The position numbers and the translations under genes are program-made. Source: Ochotona curzoniae (taxonomy: Eukaryota > Chordata > Mammalia > Lagomorpha > Ochotonidae). From it: a stretch of DNA of 64,000 nt. Of this stretch, positions 11,691 to 24,263 are shown piece by piece. Where the stretch lies: contig NW_024467121.1 of NCBI RefSeq assembly GCF_017591425.1, positions 18,860,707-18,924,706 of the forward strand, read 5' to 3'. Position 1 is the stretch's first letter, and each line of letters starts with the position of its first letter. The notes beneath the pieces were generated by a model that searched no databases, was not told the origin of the DNA, and saw nothing but the letters and a program-made list of their open reading frames with translations.

Positions 11691-13382
11691 GTATCAGCCT
11701 CTGCCAGGTCAGGTCCTTGGTGGCTGTTCATTAAAGGCTGCTCTGATCCTTCATCCTGGCCTTCTGAGCTCTTCAGCGTTTATTCCTCTTCAGAGTTTGT
11801 CTTGCCACATCTACTACCCTTTTAGCACCTTTTCTCTCCCATCCACATGATGACTGCATTAGGCATGTGGTGGTCCAGGGTCCCCATGTGCATGCAGGTG
11901 GTGACACAGCATGTAATAAGGACATTTTTTCCCACCCACTGTTAGGATGGCACAGAGACCCCAACCCCAGGAGCTGTTGTTGGAGAAAATGAAATGACTG
12001 CAGTTCGGCTGTAGCCGTGCAGTGGTCACACAGGCACACTGATGAAGAGGTTTGGCACACACGCAGCACTTGTCTCCCTGCCTTGCCCTGAAAGTTTGTA
12101 TTCTTCCTTCTCCTTGATGCAGTTTTCCATTCTGAAAAGTTAATTTCGTACATCAGATTCTATGCTGACTCCCTCCCCACCTCCCCCAGAATATTAGGAT
12201 CTTCTCAACATTTTGCATTTTATCTATAGAACTTTTGAAAGGTTAATATTCTTGGTTCGTACCCCTCCCCCCAGAACCATGGGTTTTACTGAGCCAAACC
12301 AGTGGGCTACCTTTTGGAGATTGTGACACATGACAGCTGGCAGCTCTGGCCTTTGCATTTGAGGAAAAGTCTTTCATTGATTCTGGTACATTGGCCACAC
12401 TGGGCATCACTGGTGTTAAGATGTCGCTTGTTGAAGTGTGGTCTACTTTGAGAGAGTTACAGCGGAGGTGTCACACACCCCTGGTCTCACAGTGCCATGC
12501 ATTCTGTTTGTTCTGAAAAGTGTAATGACTATATGCAGAAGAGAGAAAACCACAGCGAAATACCTCTACTTATAAGGGTGCTTCTTGGAGTTTTCATTCA
12601 TTAGTTGCAAAGCACAATAGCCAGTATGACATTATGTGCTAGTTACCAGACATAAAGTTACCAGACTTTATTGTGAGTTCTTACACTGTAACTTTATATG
12701 CTGCCAAGTTAGCACTTGATGCTGTGAAAATGTCTCATTACAAGGCGATGAAGCCCCAAGATGACAGCAAACACATTTTTGTGCAAGTGGAGATGTAAAG
12801 GAAAGCCAGGAAAGGAGACAGAGGGGATGTGTATGGTCTTTTCTCCCGGACTGGCATTGTTCCACATGGAGGGCGACAGAATAACACGTGGAGCGGAGGC
12901 AGACGCCCTGGTTTGGCTGTCAGAAGAGCCTGCTGTGTGGGAAGGACCTGATTATTGTGGTTACACCCTAAGACAGGCTCACTACCTCCACTGCACCTTG
13001 AAGAAAGTGCCGAGCAGTAACTTGCATGATTTCCAAGCTAGTATTTTTGCTTGCTACAGGAGTTGGTGGTTTTGGATTCCCACCAGCATTCACAAATAGC
13101 ATCCTGAAAAGCAAAGGGCTGCAGGAGCACAGCAGGAGGTACATATCCGTGGAGAACTCCAAGTTGTTCCTGCAGAAGGGATTGTTTCCACTCAGAACTC
13201 TTGCTGTCTTCCCTGGGCAGTAAATAAACAGCAAGGGTGTCGAGATGTAGCAGCTCAGAGCTCAGCTTAGGCCCCCTCAGCCTGTGCCTGGATGCCATCC
13301 CAGCGATTTTTGTGTGGATAAAATATTTTTAATTACACTGGGTTATGGGAGCAGGTATTCCAAGGAAGATAACCAGTCTTGG

Positions 13383-13386
<4 letters not shown>
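11690..13386. other. Unique intron sequence
   Basis: No repeat family was assigned. The frame at 13026-13223 is the only one here with some protein-like character and is listed separately. Confidence 0.5.
13026..13223 (+). other. Unidentified 65-codon open frame with splice-like signals
   Basis: It begins MISKLVFLLATGVGGFGFPP, a hydrophobic N-terminus that could be a signal or membrane segment, and continues with a basic, polar part ending in TAA inside TAAATAAA, which also supplies an AATAAA motif. A TTGCTACAG acceptor-like site lies at 13051-13059 and an AG/GTACAT donor-like site near 13138. I do not recognise the protein. It could be chance, a retrocopy fragment or an unannotated exon. 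Confidence 0.15.

Positions 13387-13387
<1 letters not shown>

Positions 13388-13470
<83 letters not shown>
13388..13470. repeat. Long perfect (AC)n microsatellite
   Basis: 83 bases of uninterrupted AC (about 41 units). Uninterrupted length predicts high polymorphism and Z-DNA potential. Confidence 0.98.
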
Positions 13471-13473
<3 letters not shown>

Positions 13474-14155
13474 TATTAAATGGTGGTCCTGTCCTGAAAA
13501 GCCATGGCATTGTCCATCATCCTCTGTTGGTGGATAGGGGCCAGCATTCAGAATAAGGAACAGTCCTAATGGGAAAGTTCAGTAAAGGGAAAGAAGCCAT
13601 GAGGTGGGAAGGGGAGCTTAAGAAAAATGTGTTTACCACTTCCTGAAAGTTACCCTAGTGGGACACAGACAGTGAAAACAGAGCTGCGACTGCATTTCCA
13701 CCCCAAGCGAGCAGACAGGAGCCAAGATGTGTTGCATGAAGGAGTGAATAATGATTAAGTTCCCGAGTAACAAGCAAGGGTCAGCAGCTGCCACCGGGGT
13801 TGATGGGACCCTTCTGGCTGACAGACGGTGTCTCTAGCTGGTTCAGGCTGCCTTGAATCCTTCTGCTGCCTTCCCTGTGCTTTATAAACTTCATTGTCAA
13901 GATTCTTGCTCCTCCTTCAAGGGTCTGCTTTCAAGTGCTTCATCAAGTTTAACGTGAGACTGAGTCAGACTGGGGGATGAGAAAGTCCCAGAGAGTATTT
14001 GGGGGAGGGGGAGGCAGGAACAGGAAAGTCAAGGAGGCAGCTATGCGAACGTAGGGCAACAGGTGCAGAAAGGCCATGAGAGGGCAGCAAGCTTTCGGTA
14101 TTGGACAGGACCAGGGCTTGCTGTGAGGAGCCTGGGTGACATGCTCCTGGCAGGT
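13471..14155. other. Unique intron sequence
   Basis: Nothing recognisable. The reverse-strand 151-codon frame that starts at 14404 and ends at 13949 has no domain. Confidence 0.5.
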
Positions 14156-14159
14156 GGAA

Positions 14160-14320
14160 GCCACTGAGGAGCAGGGTCTCACTACAGTGTTTCCCAGTAT
14201 GCTTGAACCACCCAGCAGCCTGATGGCAGATGCAATCATTTCCATTTTAGAGTTAAGCAAATGAGACTCTGGGACCTTGCCCAGACCTACCAACAGACTC
14301 AGTGGTGATTCTCTTTTTGC
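14160..14320 (-). mobile_element. Probable MIR remnant
   Basis: TTTCCATTTTAGAGTTAAGC, AATGAGACTCTGGGACCTTG and CCCAGACCTACCAACAGAC follow reversed MIR order. Diverged. Confidence 0.5.
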
Positions 14321-14970
14321 CTCCTGTGTCTGGTCTCTGAAGTGCAATGTTCCTTGACTGGTGAATCTCTTGACTGGTGGGGAGGCTCTATGAGACCTCC
14401 CCACAGTAAGCCAGCTGTTGCTGCTAATCCAGTCCAGGATTGGGTATCAAGAAGTCATGCCTGAGCTGCTGCTTTCATTTGGGGATTGACCCCGTTACAG
14501 GTGTGTGTGTTGGGGGGTGCTTAATGCTGTGGGAGACTGTGGAGAGAATAAAGCAAGAGCAGAGTTTGAAAGGTCCTGTACAGGCACTTAGTGTAGTTGA
14601 AGAGTTTGGATTCTCTCCGCCCCCACACCTCAAGTGATCTTTGTGTAACTGGGGCTTCTGGCTGCTGACTCTCACTCTCCTGAGGGTGGAAAAAGAGAAG
14701 GTTGGCTTCCAGGGTAGAACTGTAGTCTTGGAGGTTGGGATTTGGTTGAGGCCAGGTGGGTTGTGGCTTACATAGAGTTTGTCTCTGGCTTGGCACAGCC
14801 TGTTTTGGGGATAGAAGAGTTTCTCTGAGCCATCTCTGGGCCTCTGAGTGGTGCTACAGGCAACTGGGAGGGACACTCTGACACACTGGTGAGGTTTGGG
14901 TGGCACTGGTATCTGCTCCCAGAAAAGCTTTCTCCCTCCCTCCTTTCTTCTCTCTCTCTCTCTCCTTTCT
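14320..14970. other. Unique intron sequence
   Basis: Chance open frames only (143 codons on the reverse strand ending at 14475). A CT-rich patch at 14933-14965 leads into the next SINE. Confidence 0.5.
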
Positions 14971-14971
14971 T

Positions 14972-15256
14972 AATCTGTTTTATTTATTTCAAAGAGTTAC
15001 AGAGGAGGAGAGAGAAGTGTTCCACCTGCTGATTCACACCCTAGTTGGCCACAATGGCCCGGTCTTGGACAAAGCTGAAGCCAGAAGTTGGGAGCTATCT
15101 TCAAATCTCTCACATGGGTTCAGGGTTCCAAGCCATCCTTCACTGATTTTCCATTTGCAGTAGCAAGGAGCTGGATCATAAGTGGAGCAGCTGGGACTCG
15201 AACAAGTGCCCAAATAGGATATTGGCTTTCTGTGCTGTGCTGAACACCAGCCCCAG
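14972..15256 (-). mobile_element. Old CSINE
   Basis: TTTTATTTATTTCAAAGAGT on the left, the body with CTGCTGATTCACACCCTAG and GGAGCAGCTGGGACTCGAAC, and the head ending ACACCAGCCCC. Confidence 0.88.
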
Positions 15257-15257
15257 T

Positions 15258-15990
15258 TTGTTTGTCAAAGACTGCCAGCCCCATCCTGGTTGGAACTGGT
15301 TGTTCTTCACATCGCTGAGACATTTCCTTTCAGGTCTTGGGTACTGACAGCCCCTCCCTCACCTGCACCTCTGCACTTCGAGCTGCACAGCACGGCATGT
15401 GTTGTGATTCATTTGGGAGAGGAAGAACATAGAACCACAGCCCCTGCTTCATCAGGAGACACAGTCAGACCATGACCCTTGGGCCCCACATTGGCAGCTC
15501 CCCAGTGAACATTCCATTGTCCTAACTGCTTGTCCTATAAAGGATGATTCAAGGGGGCTGGAAGGTAGCTCGGCTCATTGCACAGCTCAGTCAGGTCTGG
15601 AGCAGGAAGCTCTTATCCCCTGTGCAGCTGAACTAATCTGCTTTGTTTCTGCCTGTTCTGGAATAGCCTCTTGAGGCTGCCCAGCGTCTCCCTGTCACAT
15701 GCTGAGGGTGCCCGTGATTCCTAACTTGGTGTGATGGCTAGTGTTTCATGCCTTTGCCCCTGCCAGTTGCTCAGTTGCTCTTTTCTCTGCCCCTAGGAAT
15801 CATCATCTCAGGATTTCTTAAGGGCAATAGCTCCATGAACCCAAGCCAGGGATTTTGATGGTTACTATGATGACCAGAACGGTGGCCATGTTCAATTCCT
15901 TATTCACTTGTCAATTCCTTCATTCACTGTACAGGTGTCACATGCTGTGCTAGGAAATGGGATACATTAGTAACCAAAACAGACAGAGCC
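15258..15990. other. Unique intron sequence with an ancient repeat at its end
   Basis: 15900-15990 (CCTTCATTCACTGTACAGG to CAAAACAGACAGAGCCC) resembles an ancient interspersed repeat also seen near 40080, 42930 and 54700. I do not assign its family. Otherwise nothing. Confidence 0.45.
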
Positions 15991-16028
15991 CTTATTTATT
16001 TATTTAAAAGAGTTGTATGAAATGTAAA

Positions 16029-16077
<49 letters not shown>

Positions 16078-16298
16078 TCATCCATTGATTAATGGGTCCA
16101 GGCCAGATTGAAACTAGGAGCTTGGAACTCTATCCAGGTCTCCCCTGTGGTTGGCAGGGAAGTAAGGTCTTGAGCCACCTTCTGCTGCCTTCTCACACAC
16201 ACTGGCAGGTAGCTGGATCAAAAGTGGTGCAGTGGTGCTAACAAGGCATGCCTGCAACAGAGGCAGAGGGTTAATCGGCTGTGCCGTAACAGCGTTCT
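15991..16298 (-). mobile_element. Old CSINE with expanded (GA)n
   Basis: Left end CTTATTTATTTATTTAAAAG; body ATTGATTAATGGGTCCAGGC, TCTCCCCTGTGGTTGGCAGG; head GGCTGTGCCGTAACAGC. The purine-rich segment has expanded into a (GA)n at 16032-16074. Confidence 0.82.
16032..16074. repeat. (GA)n microsatellite inside a SINE
   Basis: About 21 uninterrupted GA units, grown from the purine-rich GAGAGACAGAGAG segment of the CSINE. Confidence 0.95.
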
Positions 16299-17210
16299 CA
16301 GGGTCTTTTTTGATTGGTTCTACATTGGGGATTGGAGTGGGGTAGTGAATAACAAGCAGGTAATTTCAGAAGCTTGTAGGAGCCATGAAGAATCATAGAT
16401 GGGTTCATCTGTGGGTGCCAGAATGGCTGTATTGGATCATCCTGTCCACGCCTTATGCTCTGATAACCTGGACACACCGGCATCCTGACTACTCAGGAAT
16501 GCCTGGAAATCAGGTGGTGCTAGACAGTGCTGCTGAGAGCCTGAGTCCTTTAGCCCAGCTGAAGCATCGCAGGCAACTCCTTGCCCTGCTGAGTTTGTTT
16601 CCGTAGCTGTAATCTATGAAGCATCTTGACCTCACAGAGTGGTTCAGGTTTCACCGTTGGGACTAGGTAATGGCTTAACGCATCCATCAGTTGTTCACTG
16701 CATGCTGTCTGAGCCCTCGCTGTGATGTGGGGGAGCCCGCCCTCCAAAAGCTTCAGTTTGGGAGCAGCACAGTAGGTCCAAGTGCCCCAGACACCTCTGA
16801 GGGCAGGGAGGAGCTGGTGCCTTTCTGATCCGTTGGTTTATGTACGTGTCAGTGCTCAGCAAATCAGAGGCTTCTGTGTTTTATGTGCAAAATGAATTTT
16901 ATTTGTGTTAGATCTAATGATGTGCAGAATTGAAACACGCTTCTTGTTTTGTTATGATTAGTGCTTTTCTCCTTTCCCTCCTAACACGTGTGTGCTTCCT
17001 GATGAAAACCTATGGCTTCCCTTTTATACTTCAGAGGTATGCTAGTGGGCATTTTGTCAGTCATAGTTCCCTATTTAAAAATGCATGTTTCAGTCATGAG
17101 AAGCAGTCCAGGAGGCCTGAAAGCAAGTCATCCTATTTTAAAAAGAAATCTCTTGATGATTGTGCATGCTTCCCCATTCAGTTAGCTCAAACAATTTCCG
17201 GATAGTCTTT
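16299..17210. other. Unique intron sequence
   Basis: No gene or recognised repeat. Confidence 0.55.
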
Positions 17211-17212
17211 GG

Positions 17213-17355
17213 AAGATTTTTTTTTTCAGATTGTGGTAAAATAACATGTAACAGAATTTACCATTTAACTGTAGGAACATGGGCTGTTCAGCAGGTGGTC
17301 ACATAATCATCACGTCTCCATGCACAGAACTCTTTGTCTTGTAGGCCTTCAGTGT
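17213..17355 (-). mobile_element. Old L1 remnant, reverse strand
   Basis: TTGTGGTAAAATAACATGTA, AGAATTTACCATTTAAC and GTTCAGCAGGTGGTCACATA correspond to the complement of an ancient L1 3' end. Confidence 0.7.
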
Positions 17356-19012
17356 CGCTCGCTCGTAGGTGTGTTGTAGTCTGCTGGGGCACTACACCAG
17401 GTCTCGGGTGGAATTCTCACATACTCAGAGGCAGGCCTATGGTATTTGTGGTTTCTATGGTGAGGACAGAGAATGGAGCGGGTTCACTTGTTAATTAGGT
17501 TATGCAGCCAACTGAGGTCAGGATGGCCCTTTGAACTTGACTTTTTCCTGAGCCGGAAGATGTGCACAGTGATTTCCAGGGAGGCTTTTGGGTTCTGGCA
17601 GCTTGCCGACTGTCTGTAACTGTATTCAGCACACATTAGAATACTACCCACATTTTCTCAGCTGGCTGGGCCTGTTCTCTTCGTGCTTTAGTTTTCTCGC
17701 TGAGTCGCTGCACACCGACAGCCTCTAACAAAGCAACTACAAATTAAAACCATATTCTCCTTTTGAAAAGAATATGGAAACCCATGCCCCTAAGATGTAA
17801 CTACTGTGTGTGTGTGTGTGTACTTCTAGAATATTCTCCACTTCCAGTAAGCCCTGTATTGGTTCTCAAACCCAAGAGGAGGGTGTTTACATGTGCTTTC
17901 CTCCCATCAAAGATGGCAACTGTGTGCAATATACATTTTCTTCTGTGTCCTGTCTTTGGATGGGAAAGGTGTATGGAAGCAGCTCTGTGAAAGGTGCAAG
18001 GAATGGTTCCTGAGGTTGTTGCTGGTGCTTTTGCTATTAGAGATATTTCCTCATGACTCGGGGTGGGGAGGGGAACTCATGGCATGAAACGCTGCAGATG
18101 TTGGTGATCTTCATTCTAGGAAGATTTTTGTGCTTGAGAACATGATGAGGAATTGGCACCAGACATCCTTGGCAAATCTGTAGTACTCCATCAAGGCAGT
18201 CGTCATGTAGCTGGGATGTCAGCCACATGGCATTAGAGGGAAGGAAACATGTCTCTAGTTGGACCTGTGAGGACCAGGGGACACCATGCTAATGCACATG
18301 CTGGCCTCCCACCTGAGAGCAGAGGAAGTTGCATCAGTTCAGTGACTTCATCAAATGCACCTGCCTCCACCCACTGCCTGTGCTCAGAGGCAGCAGTGTG
18401 AGGTAGAGGGGATTCCCAAGGAGCCTTGTGGTATGAAGGGCCATAGGGAAGGGAAGGTGGCACTGCTGGGTCTACTGAAGACTCCTCCCTGCGTCCTAAA
18501 GGCCACTCCCTGGGAGTAAGTACAGTGCAAAGGGCCTGGGGAGCTTGGGGGAAGGGCCCACCAGCTCAGCCTTGGCCACATGTCTCATCACGTGACTCCC
18601 TCAGCTCCTTGTGCTGGTCTGCTTGCTTCCTCACCCTTCATGCTCTTTCTTTCTCTGCCTTCACCTAGCCTCCCCCTGCTCACCTCTATCCCTTTATCAT
18701 CCAACCCTCTGGGACTACCTGCTGTTTCCAGTGCCCTGGGCTCTCCTTTGAGCTGCCTGGAGGTCTCCAGCCCTTTCGTCTCCCACCCCATGCCCTTTAC
18801 ATACCCTTGGACAAAGCCTGCTGGGTCCTGTGCTCCCTCCTGCCATGCTCCCGTAACTCCCCATCTGGACATTTCATGCTGGCCAGAGTCTCTTCATACA
18901 TCCTGGGGTGCTCAGTCATAGCCCTGATCACAGAGCTCAAGTAATGTTTGCTGGGAGAATCAGATAACCCACACAACATCAATTATCTGTCCTGGCTGCC
19001 AGTCCCTCTTTT
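17356..19012. other. Unique intron sequence
   Basis: A short (GT)n lies near 17803-17820. Reading frames here have no recognisable domain. 18590-18870 is C-rich but CpG-poor. Confidence 0.5.
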
Positions 19013-19014
19013 TG

Positions 19015-19305
19015 TCTTTATATTTATGCATTTATTTGAAAGGTGTAATTAGAAGGAGAGGGATCTTCCATTTGCTGGTTTACTCCCCAAATGGCTGCAG
19101 CAGCTGAGGTTGGATTAGGACAAAGCTAGGAGCCTATGGCTTCTTGCCACGTTGATGCAGGGGCCTGAGTGGTTGGGCCATCCTCCGCTGCTTTCCCAGG
19201 CATGTTAGCAGGGAGCTGCATCAGAAGTGGAGCAGCCAGGACTGTACAACCTGCACTCATATGGGATGGCAGCATTGTACGATTTACAGAACGGCCACAA
19301 TGCTG
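19015..19305 (-). mobile_element. Old CSINE
   Basis: TATTTATGCATTTATTTGAA, TTTGCTGGTTTACTCCCCAA, CTTTCCCAGGCATGTTAGC and AGAAGTGGAGCAGCCAGGAC are in reversed CSINE order. Confidence 0.85.
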
Positions 19306-19309
19306 GTTC

Positions 19310-20500
19310 CCTATTCTTTTTGTGTTAGCAGATCTGTAAATATGGAAGGAGAGTGGGAGGGATGGAAGGAGGGAGGTGTGGCTGCCTGTCTTCCCTCAGC
19401 TAGAGTGGAAAAATACCCATCGTTGGGTCTTTCTCCCCGACAAGCTCATCTCTGCTCCTTGCTTTTGCTCCCACCCAGAGCTTATTCTCAGGCTGTAGAA
19501 AGTTCGTTCTCTGCTTGCTGAATACATAAATGAATGAATTCTGCTAGCAGTCATACACAGGAGACTCTGGGCCCACCCAATCTCCTTTTCTTTGTTTGCC
19601 TTGCTAATGTGGGGAAAATGCTTTTCAAGAATCTGTGTCAGAACCTGCCCCCTCCCCCAGGTCGAGAAAACCCCTGGGGAGTTTGTGTCTCCATTTTTTT
19701 TTCTAGCACACAGTCCTGTGCAAGCTCATTTCAGAGGAGAGCTAGTGTTTGTTTACCTCGTAATTAACATTGTGTTTCACTTTTTAATGTCCATCTGTTT
19801 ATTATTTGCTTAGTCACATTGATTTGCATAATATTGCATTCATTGCCAGATAATTTAAGCCCTTAGGTGTTTCTCATTGGGAAGCTCCTGGAAACAGATT
19901 ATTATTTAACAAGCAAGCGCGATAGGCGGATGTGTGTTCCTTATTTGGGGATTCTGCTTCTGTTTCCTGGACTGGCTTTGGAGACATCTGTGCATCTGAA
20001 CCTCTGCATAAACACTCTGTAAATACTCTGGTAGGTCTGTTGGTGCCAGCTGTGACCTCTGATAGCACAAGTGTCTAAAGTTCCACGCCTCTAGTTGCCA
20101 GGAAAGGAACCTGTAACACTGTGGTCTGTGAATCTCCCCTTTTGGGGGGTGATAGGAACCTACAGATGTCCCTGATGATTATTCTGCACAGCACCTCCTT
20201 GCTCTCCTGGAGAGCAGTCTGCATTCCTAGCAGCAATAGTTTAGAACTTTGCTCTCAAGACCGTTTCCCTCTACATTTCAGAGTTTGTTTGCTGTCCAGA
20301 GGCCTCCCTCCCTGCAGTTAGGCAGAATTTTGAATTTCAAGTTGGGCCATCCAGAGGTAGTAGAGATGAAGGACTTTCCAAGTCAAGCAGGGAACCCCAG
20401 ATCCTGAGTGCTGGACATTGCAATGAGCCTCTGTCTGTGGCTGGGTCCCCCTCACAGTAATAAGAATTGTGGCTACTGGCTCACAGGCAGACTGTCAGTG
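19310..20500. other. Unique intron sequence
   Basis: No feature recognised. Confidence 0.55.
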
Positions 20501-20562
20501 GGCTGGTTAGCACAGTGCCTGGATTAGCTACTCAGTAGATGTTGTATGCATGGAATGGAGCC
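20470..20562 (+). mobile_element. MIR 3' fragment
   Basis: GGTTAGCACAGTGCCTGGAT and CTCAGTAGATGTTGTATGC match the end of a sense MIR. Confidence 0.55.
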
Positions 20563-23090
20563 TCAATTGGGGATCTGATTAACTGCAAGGCTGTTGAGCA
20601 AATAATAGCTACAAAGTCTCAGAAGCCATGGAGACTTCATTTTCTCTCTGCAAACCTTGAGGGAAATGGATAAACAGATTGAACAAAAGTTCCCCTTTGT
20701 GAACTGTAACCAGAGTAGACTTGCATCTCTGTATCCTTTCATGCATTCTCAGGAAGGCTCTGGGCACAGTGGTGCCATGTGTCGGGCTGCTGCAGCAGGT
20801 GTGGGGCAGTGACCTCCCTGGATCCTGACTGTGGATCCTCCTCTCACAACTGGGTGGGCTGTGAAGATTCGGGCTCTGTGCTCTCAGCTGTGTATTCCGA
20901 GTAAATTATTCCCTTGCTGATTGATTCTGAAGAATCACTTATTAATAATCACAGTTATCTTTTTACTCTGAATAGTTAATAACTTGTCTTGAGTTTTAAA
21001 AAAAATAGCTGAAATCTCAAATAATAAGGTATTCAATTCTATGTAAGAAACTCCTTGATGTTGGACAGACACTAAGCAGTGTTGCTCAAGAGGGGAGTGG
21101 TGAGCATCTTAAGAAGAGGTGGCAGGGTCACCTGGGGTGGTACGGGTACAGATGAGCAGATCAGGCTTTTCCTGTCTGCTAATTGTGTGGTTAAACCCTG
21201 GGAAAGTAACAGGCAGATGGCTATGATGAATGTTCAGCATCATCTTGACACAGTTGCAATCTACAGAATCTCATGAGCTCCAAGACACTGCACCTGCTGT
21301 GTTATGTTGTGATTATTTACTGGTTTGTGGACTATCATAGGCTGTGATTTACTTTGAGACCATTTGTCCAGTGCTGCAGAGCCTGGCACGTGAGAAGTGT
21401 TCATGATGTGACTATTGAGTGGGTTCGTGAATATCCTTATCAGTGAGGGGGAAAAATAAGAACCACCTAATATCACTATTAAGTGGACCTAGAGTCCCCT
21501 GCACAGTAGAACAGCATCAGCCTGGAAGGAAACTTCCAGAGGTGATTTCCAGGGCTGGCTCAGAATGTATTTTTTCCAATGTTCAAAAAAAAAAATTGGA
21601 ATGAAGATGTGGAAGGCGCCTTTATTAAATTTACCTGTGGCCAGAAGCTAGATTAAAAAATAATTCCACTGATAAATAAATTATGTTCTTTTAATTTTAC
21701 CCTCCCCCTTTTAGCTGATCGCCTGATTGGACCTTGGCAATATGGAGGAATCTTCTAGAATAATTTTCCTCATATTTCAGGGAATAGTACATATATACAT
21801 ATGTATACACACACACACACATGCATACATATATCCCTAAAAAGCAGTATAAGAATGATGAAATGGTGAGTCAGAAGCACTCATGAGAGTGATTTCCATC
21901 TTTAAGGGCTGCACAGCCTGTGGTGACCACGCTGCTCCCTGACCTAGCCACATTGTCTTCCACGGCATCTGTGTGACCTCACTCACCTCTGGGCTTGACG
22001 GTCTCTGCTGTTCTCTTTCCTACTAGGCTTCCCTTGAGAAGAACAAGCAGGACCCTCACCTGATCCAATTCCCTGATGGTTTTTATTTTCCCAACAAAAA
22101 CAAATGTATTTTTTTATACGACTGTAAATTCCAAAACAACTCAAAAAACCTATTGTGAATCAAGCCCATGAATGTGCCAAGTGGCCATGCCTTGATGCCA
22201 AAGTGCACTTTCTTCCATTTGTGTGACCAGTCATGTGGCTCAGTATCTTAAGGTGTCATCAGAATTGCTCTTTTCTTACCAAGAGAACGGGTCCCAAGCA
22301 CTGCACGTACCCCTTGTCACTTGTCTGAACAAGGGACAGCTTGGCTTGTCTGGGATTTCCCTCCCTAGTCATGAAGCCTACCTCAGTGTCTGGCTTTGTT
22401 CAAGTTTTTCTTGGCAGGTTTCTGGCTCTCCGTCACCTTGGGATCTTGAGCTTCTGGAACTTCCAGAGGGAGGTCTCCCTATTTGACAGGAGGAACTCCG
22501 GGCTTTTTGCATTAAATTATGCATTTTCTTTACTGGCACTGCAAGCTTTGATTAATATCTCGTGTAACGCCACTGAGAAGATGACTTTGGACATGATTTT
22601 TTCATAAACTATTACAAGTTAATATTAATGCCCTTTTCATACTCTTGTAGGATGGCATAAAAAGGTTCTCAAATTCTTTACCTCTGCGGGACATGGAAGC
22701 GTGTGTGAAATTGCTCATAGCAAGATTCCTTGAGTTAGGAATAGAGTCCTAAAGCGCAGAAATCTAAGTGAGATCCTCTGGAACTTAAACAGCCTTCAGA
22801 AATGATTTAACTTGTTCTTCATTTTCTCCTGTCAAGCTGTCATTCTCTGACTGATCTACCTTTTGCCTGGATTTTCCTAGGATCCCTCTGAAATCCTCAT
22901 CCTCTGTTGCCTGCTTGCTGTTTTTCATTGATTATTGTAAAGAGGTGCAGTTAACATTTGCCTGCTCTTTTCATTTGACAGGATCAGCCATTTATCCCCT
23001 ACTATTTTGAGTCAGGATTAATCATTATGGCATTCATTCGTATAAGCTGTCATTTTCAAATTTTTTTCTCAAGATATGAAAGATGCCTCT
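20563..23090. other. Unique intron sequence
   Basis: It includes a short TA/CA-rich patch (21790-21835) and several A-runs. No gene or assigned repeat. Confidence 0.5.
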
Positions 23091-23091
23091 A

Positions 23092-23093
<2 letters not shown>

Positions 23094-23143
<50 letters not shown>
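23094..23143. repeat. (GT)n microsatellite
   Basis: About 25 uninterrupted GT units, followed by CACAC. Confidence 0.97.
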
Positions 23144-23144
<1 letters not shown>

Positions 23145-23637
23145 ACACTATGGAATTACTAAGAGATACATGAACTTCTTTGCTTGTTGGACCCTCTGTA
23201 GCAATTAGGATATGATGGAGGATAAGCAACAGAAGCTTAAGCTCAAACTGGTTTATATGAAAAGTAGAATTCATTGGTTGATGTATCTGGCTGTGCACAA
23301 AGTGGTTGATCTCGCAGAGAGCTTGAGTTGGTAAAATGACCTTGGCTTCTGCCCTCTCTTTGTTCTGTTCCCTAAGACATCTCTTCATTGTTAGTGTTTC
23401 TTGTCATAAGGTGGCTGCCAGTGACTTCTGGAACAGGTGCTTCTTTCTCCAAGGCTTGAGTCAAAAGCCTCAACCTTACTGCCAGGGTTGGAGTTAGTTT
23501 TCCCTAAAGCTTATAGGGTGTGAGGGGTGGTGTGGACTGCCACATGCAAGCCAGGAATTTAGCCAGGAAAGGGGCTGCAAGGCCAAGGGGAGGTGGCCCG
23601 ATCTCTGCTCTCATCTGATTTTATTTCTTTTTAAGAT

Positions 23638-24262
23638 AACTTACTACTCAGCTATTAAAAAAAACAAAATGCAGTTCTTTGTGGCTAAATGGGCCCAACT
23701 GGAAACTATAATGCTAAGGGAAATGAGCGAATCCCAAAAGGTTAGATACCACATGTTTGCCTTGATTTAACCTGTAATTTTTGTTTGTTTGTTTGATTGC
23801 TAGTTTTTCAACCTGTCATTGATACTGTCTCAACCCATGTGTTTTGAAGAATTGAACTTGCATTATTTTTAACATATTGTCTACTCAATACTATGTCAAT
23901 TAATTCCATAACATTGTATATTGATGCTGATGTTTAGTTGGGGCTTTTAACTGACCGGAACTTTACTCTGTTAGCTCTACCTTCAGACCAGAGAAGGTCT
24001 CCCCAAGAGGCCACTGAACTTGTGTGAACAATAAGATGCTGGACTTTATGCTAGGTATATGCTTGCAATGAAGAAATCTCAACTGAACTTGAACTGTGGT
24101 TATGCAGCAAGGTGGAGGAATCCACTATGGGGGGAGGGTAGTGGAAGGGGTGGGGGAAATCCCAGTGCCTATGAAACTGTATCACATAATACAATGTTAA
24201 CAACAATTAAAAAATAAGTATTAAAAAATAATAATAATTAAAAAAACAGAGATAAAAAAAAG
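23638..24262 (+). mobile_element. L1 3' end, sense strand
   Basis: TACTACTCAGCTATTAAAA, GGGCCCAACTGGAAACTATA, CTAAGGGAAATGAGCGAATC, then the 3' UTR with a G-rich polypurine tract (24129-24156), ATCACATAATACAATGTTAA and an A-rich tail to about 24262. It is 5'-truncated. Its terminal 150 bases match the complement of 40308-40520, so the two are the same lagomorph L1 lineage. Confidence 0.88.
24129..24156 (+). other. G-run cluster in an L1 3' UTR
   Basis: Runs of 6, 3, 4 and 5 G at 24129-24134, 24136-24138, 24147-24150 and 24152-24156. Quadruplex-capable by motif; folding is inferred. Confidence 0.6.
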
Positions 24263-24263
24263 A

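Noticed and set aside
13284..13556. 90-codon frame rich in His-Thr
   Set aside because: It is the translation of the (AC)n microsatellite. The same applies to the frames over (TG)n at 6.6 kb and (GT)n at 23.1 kb.
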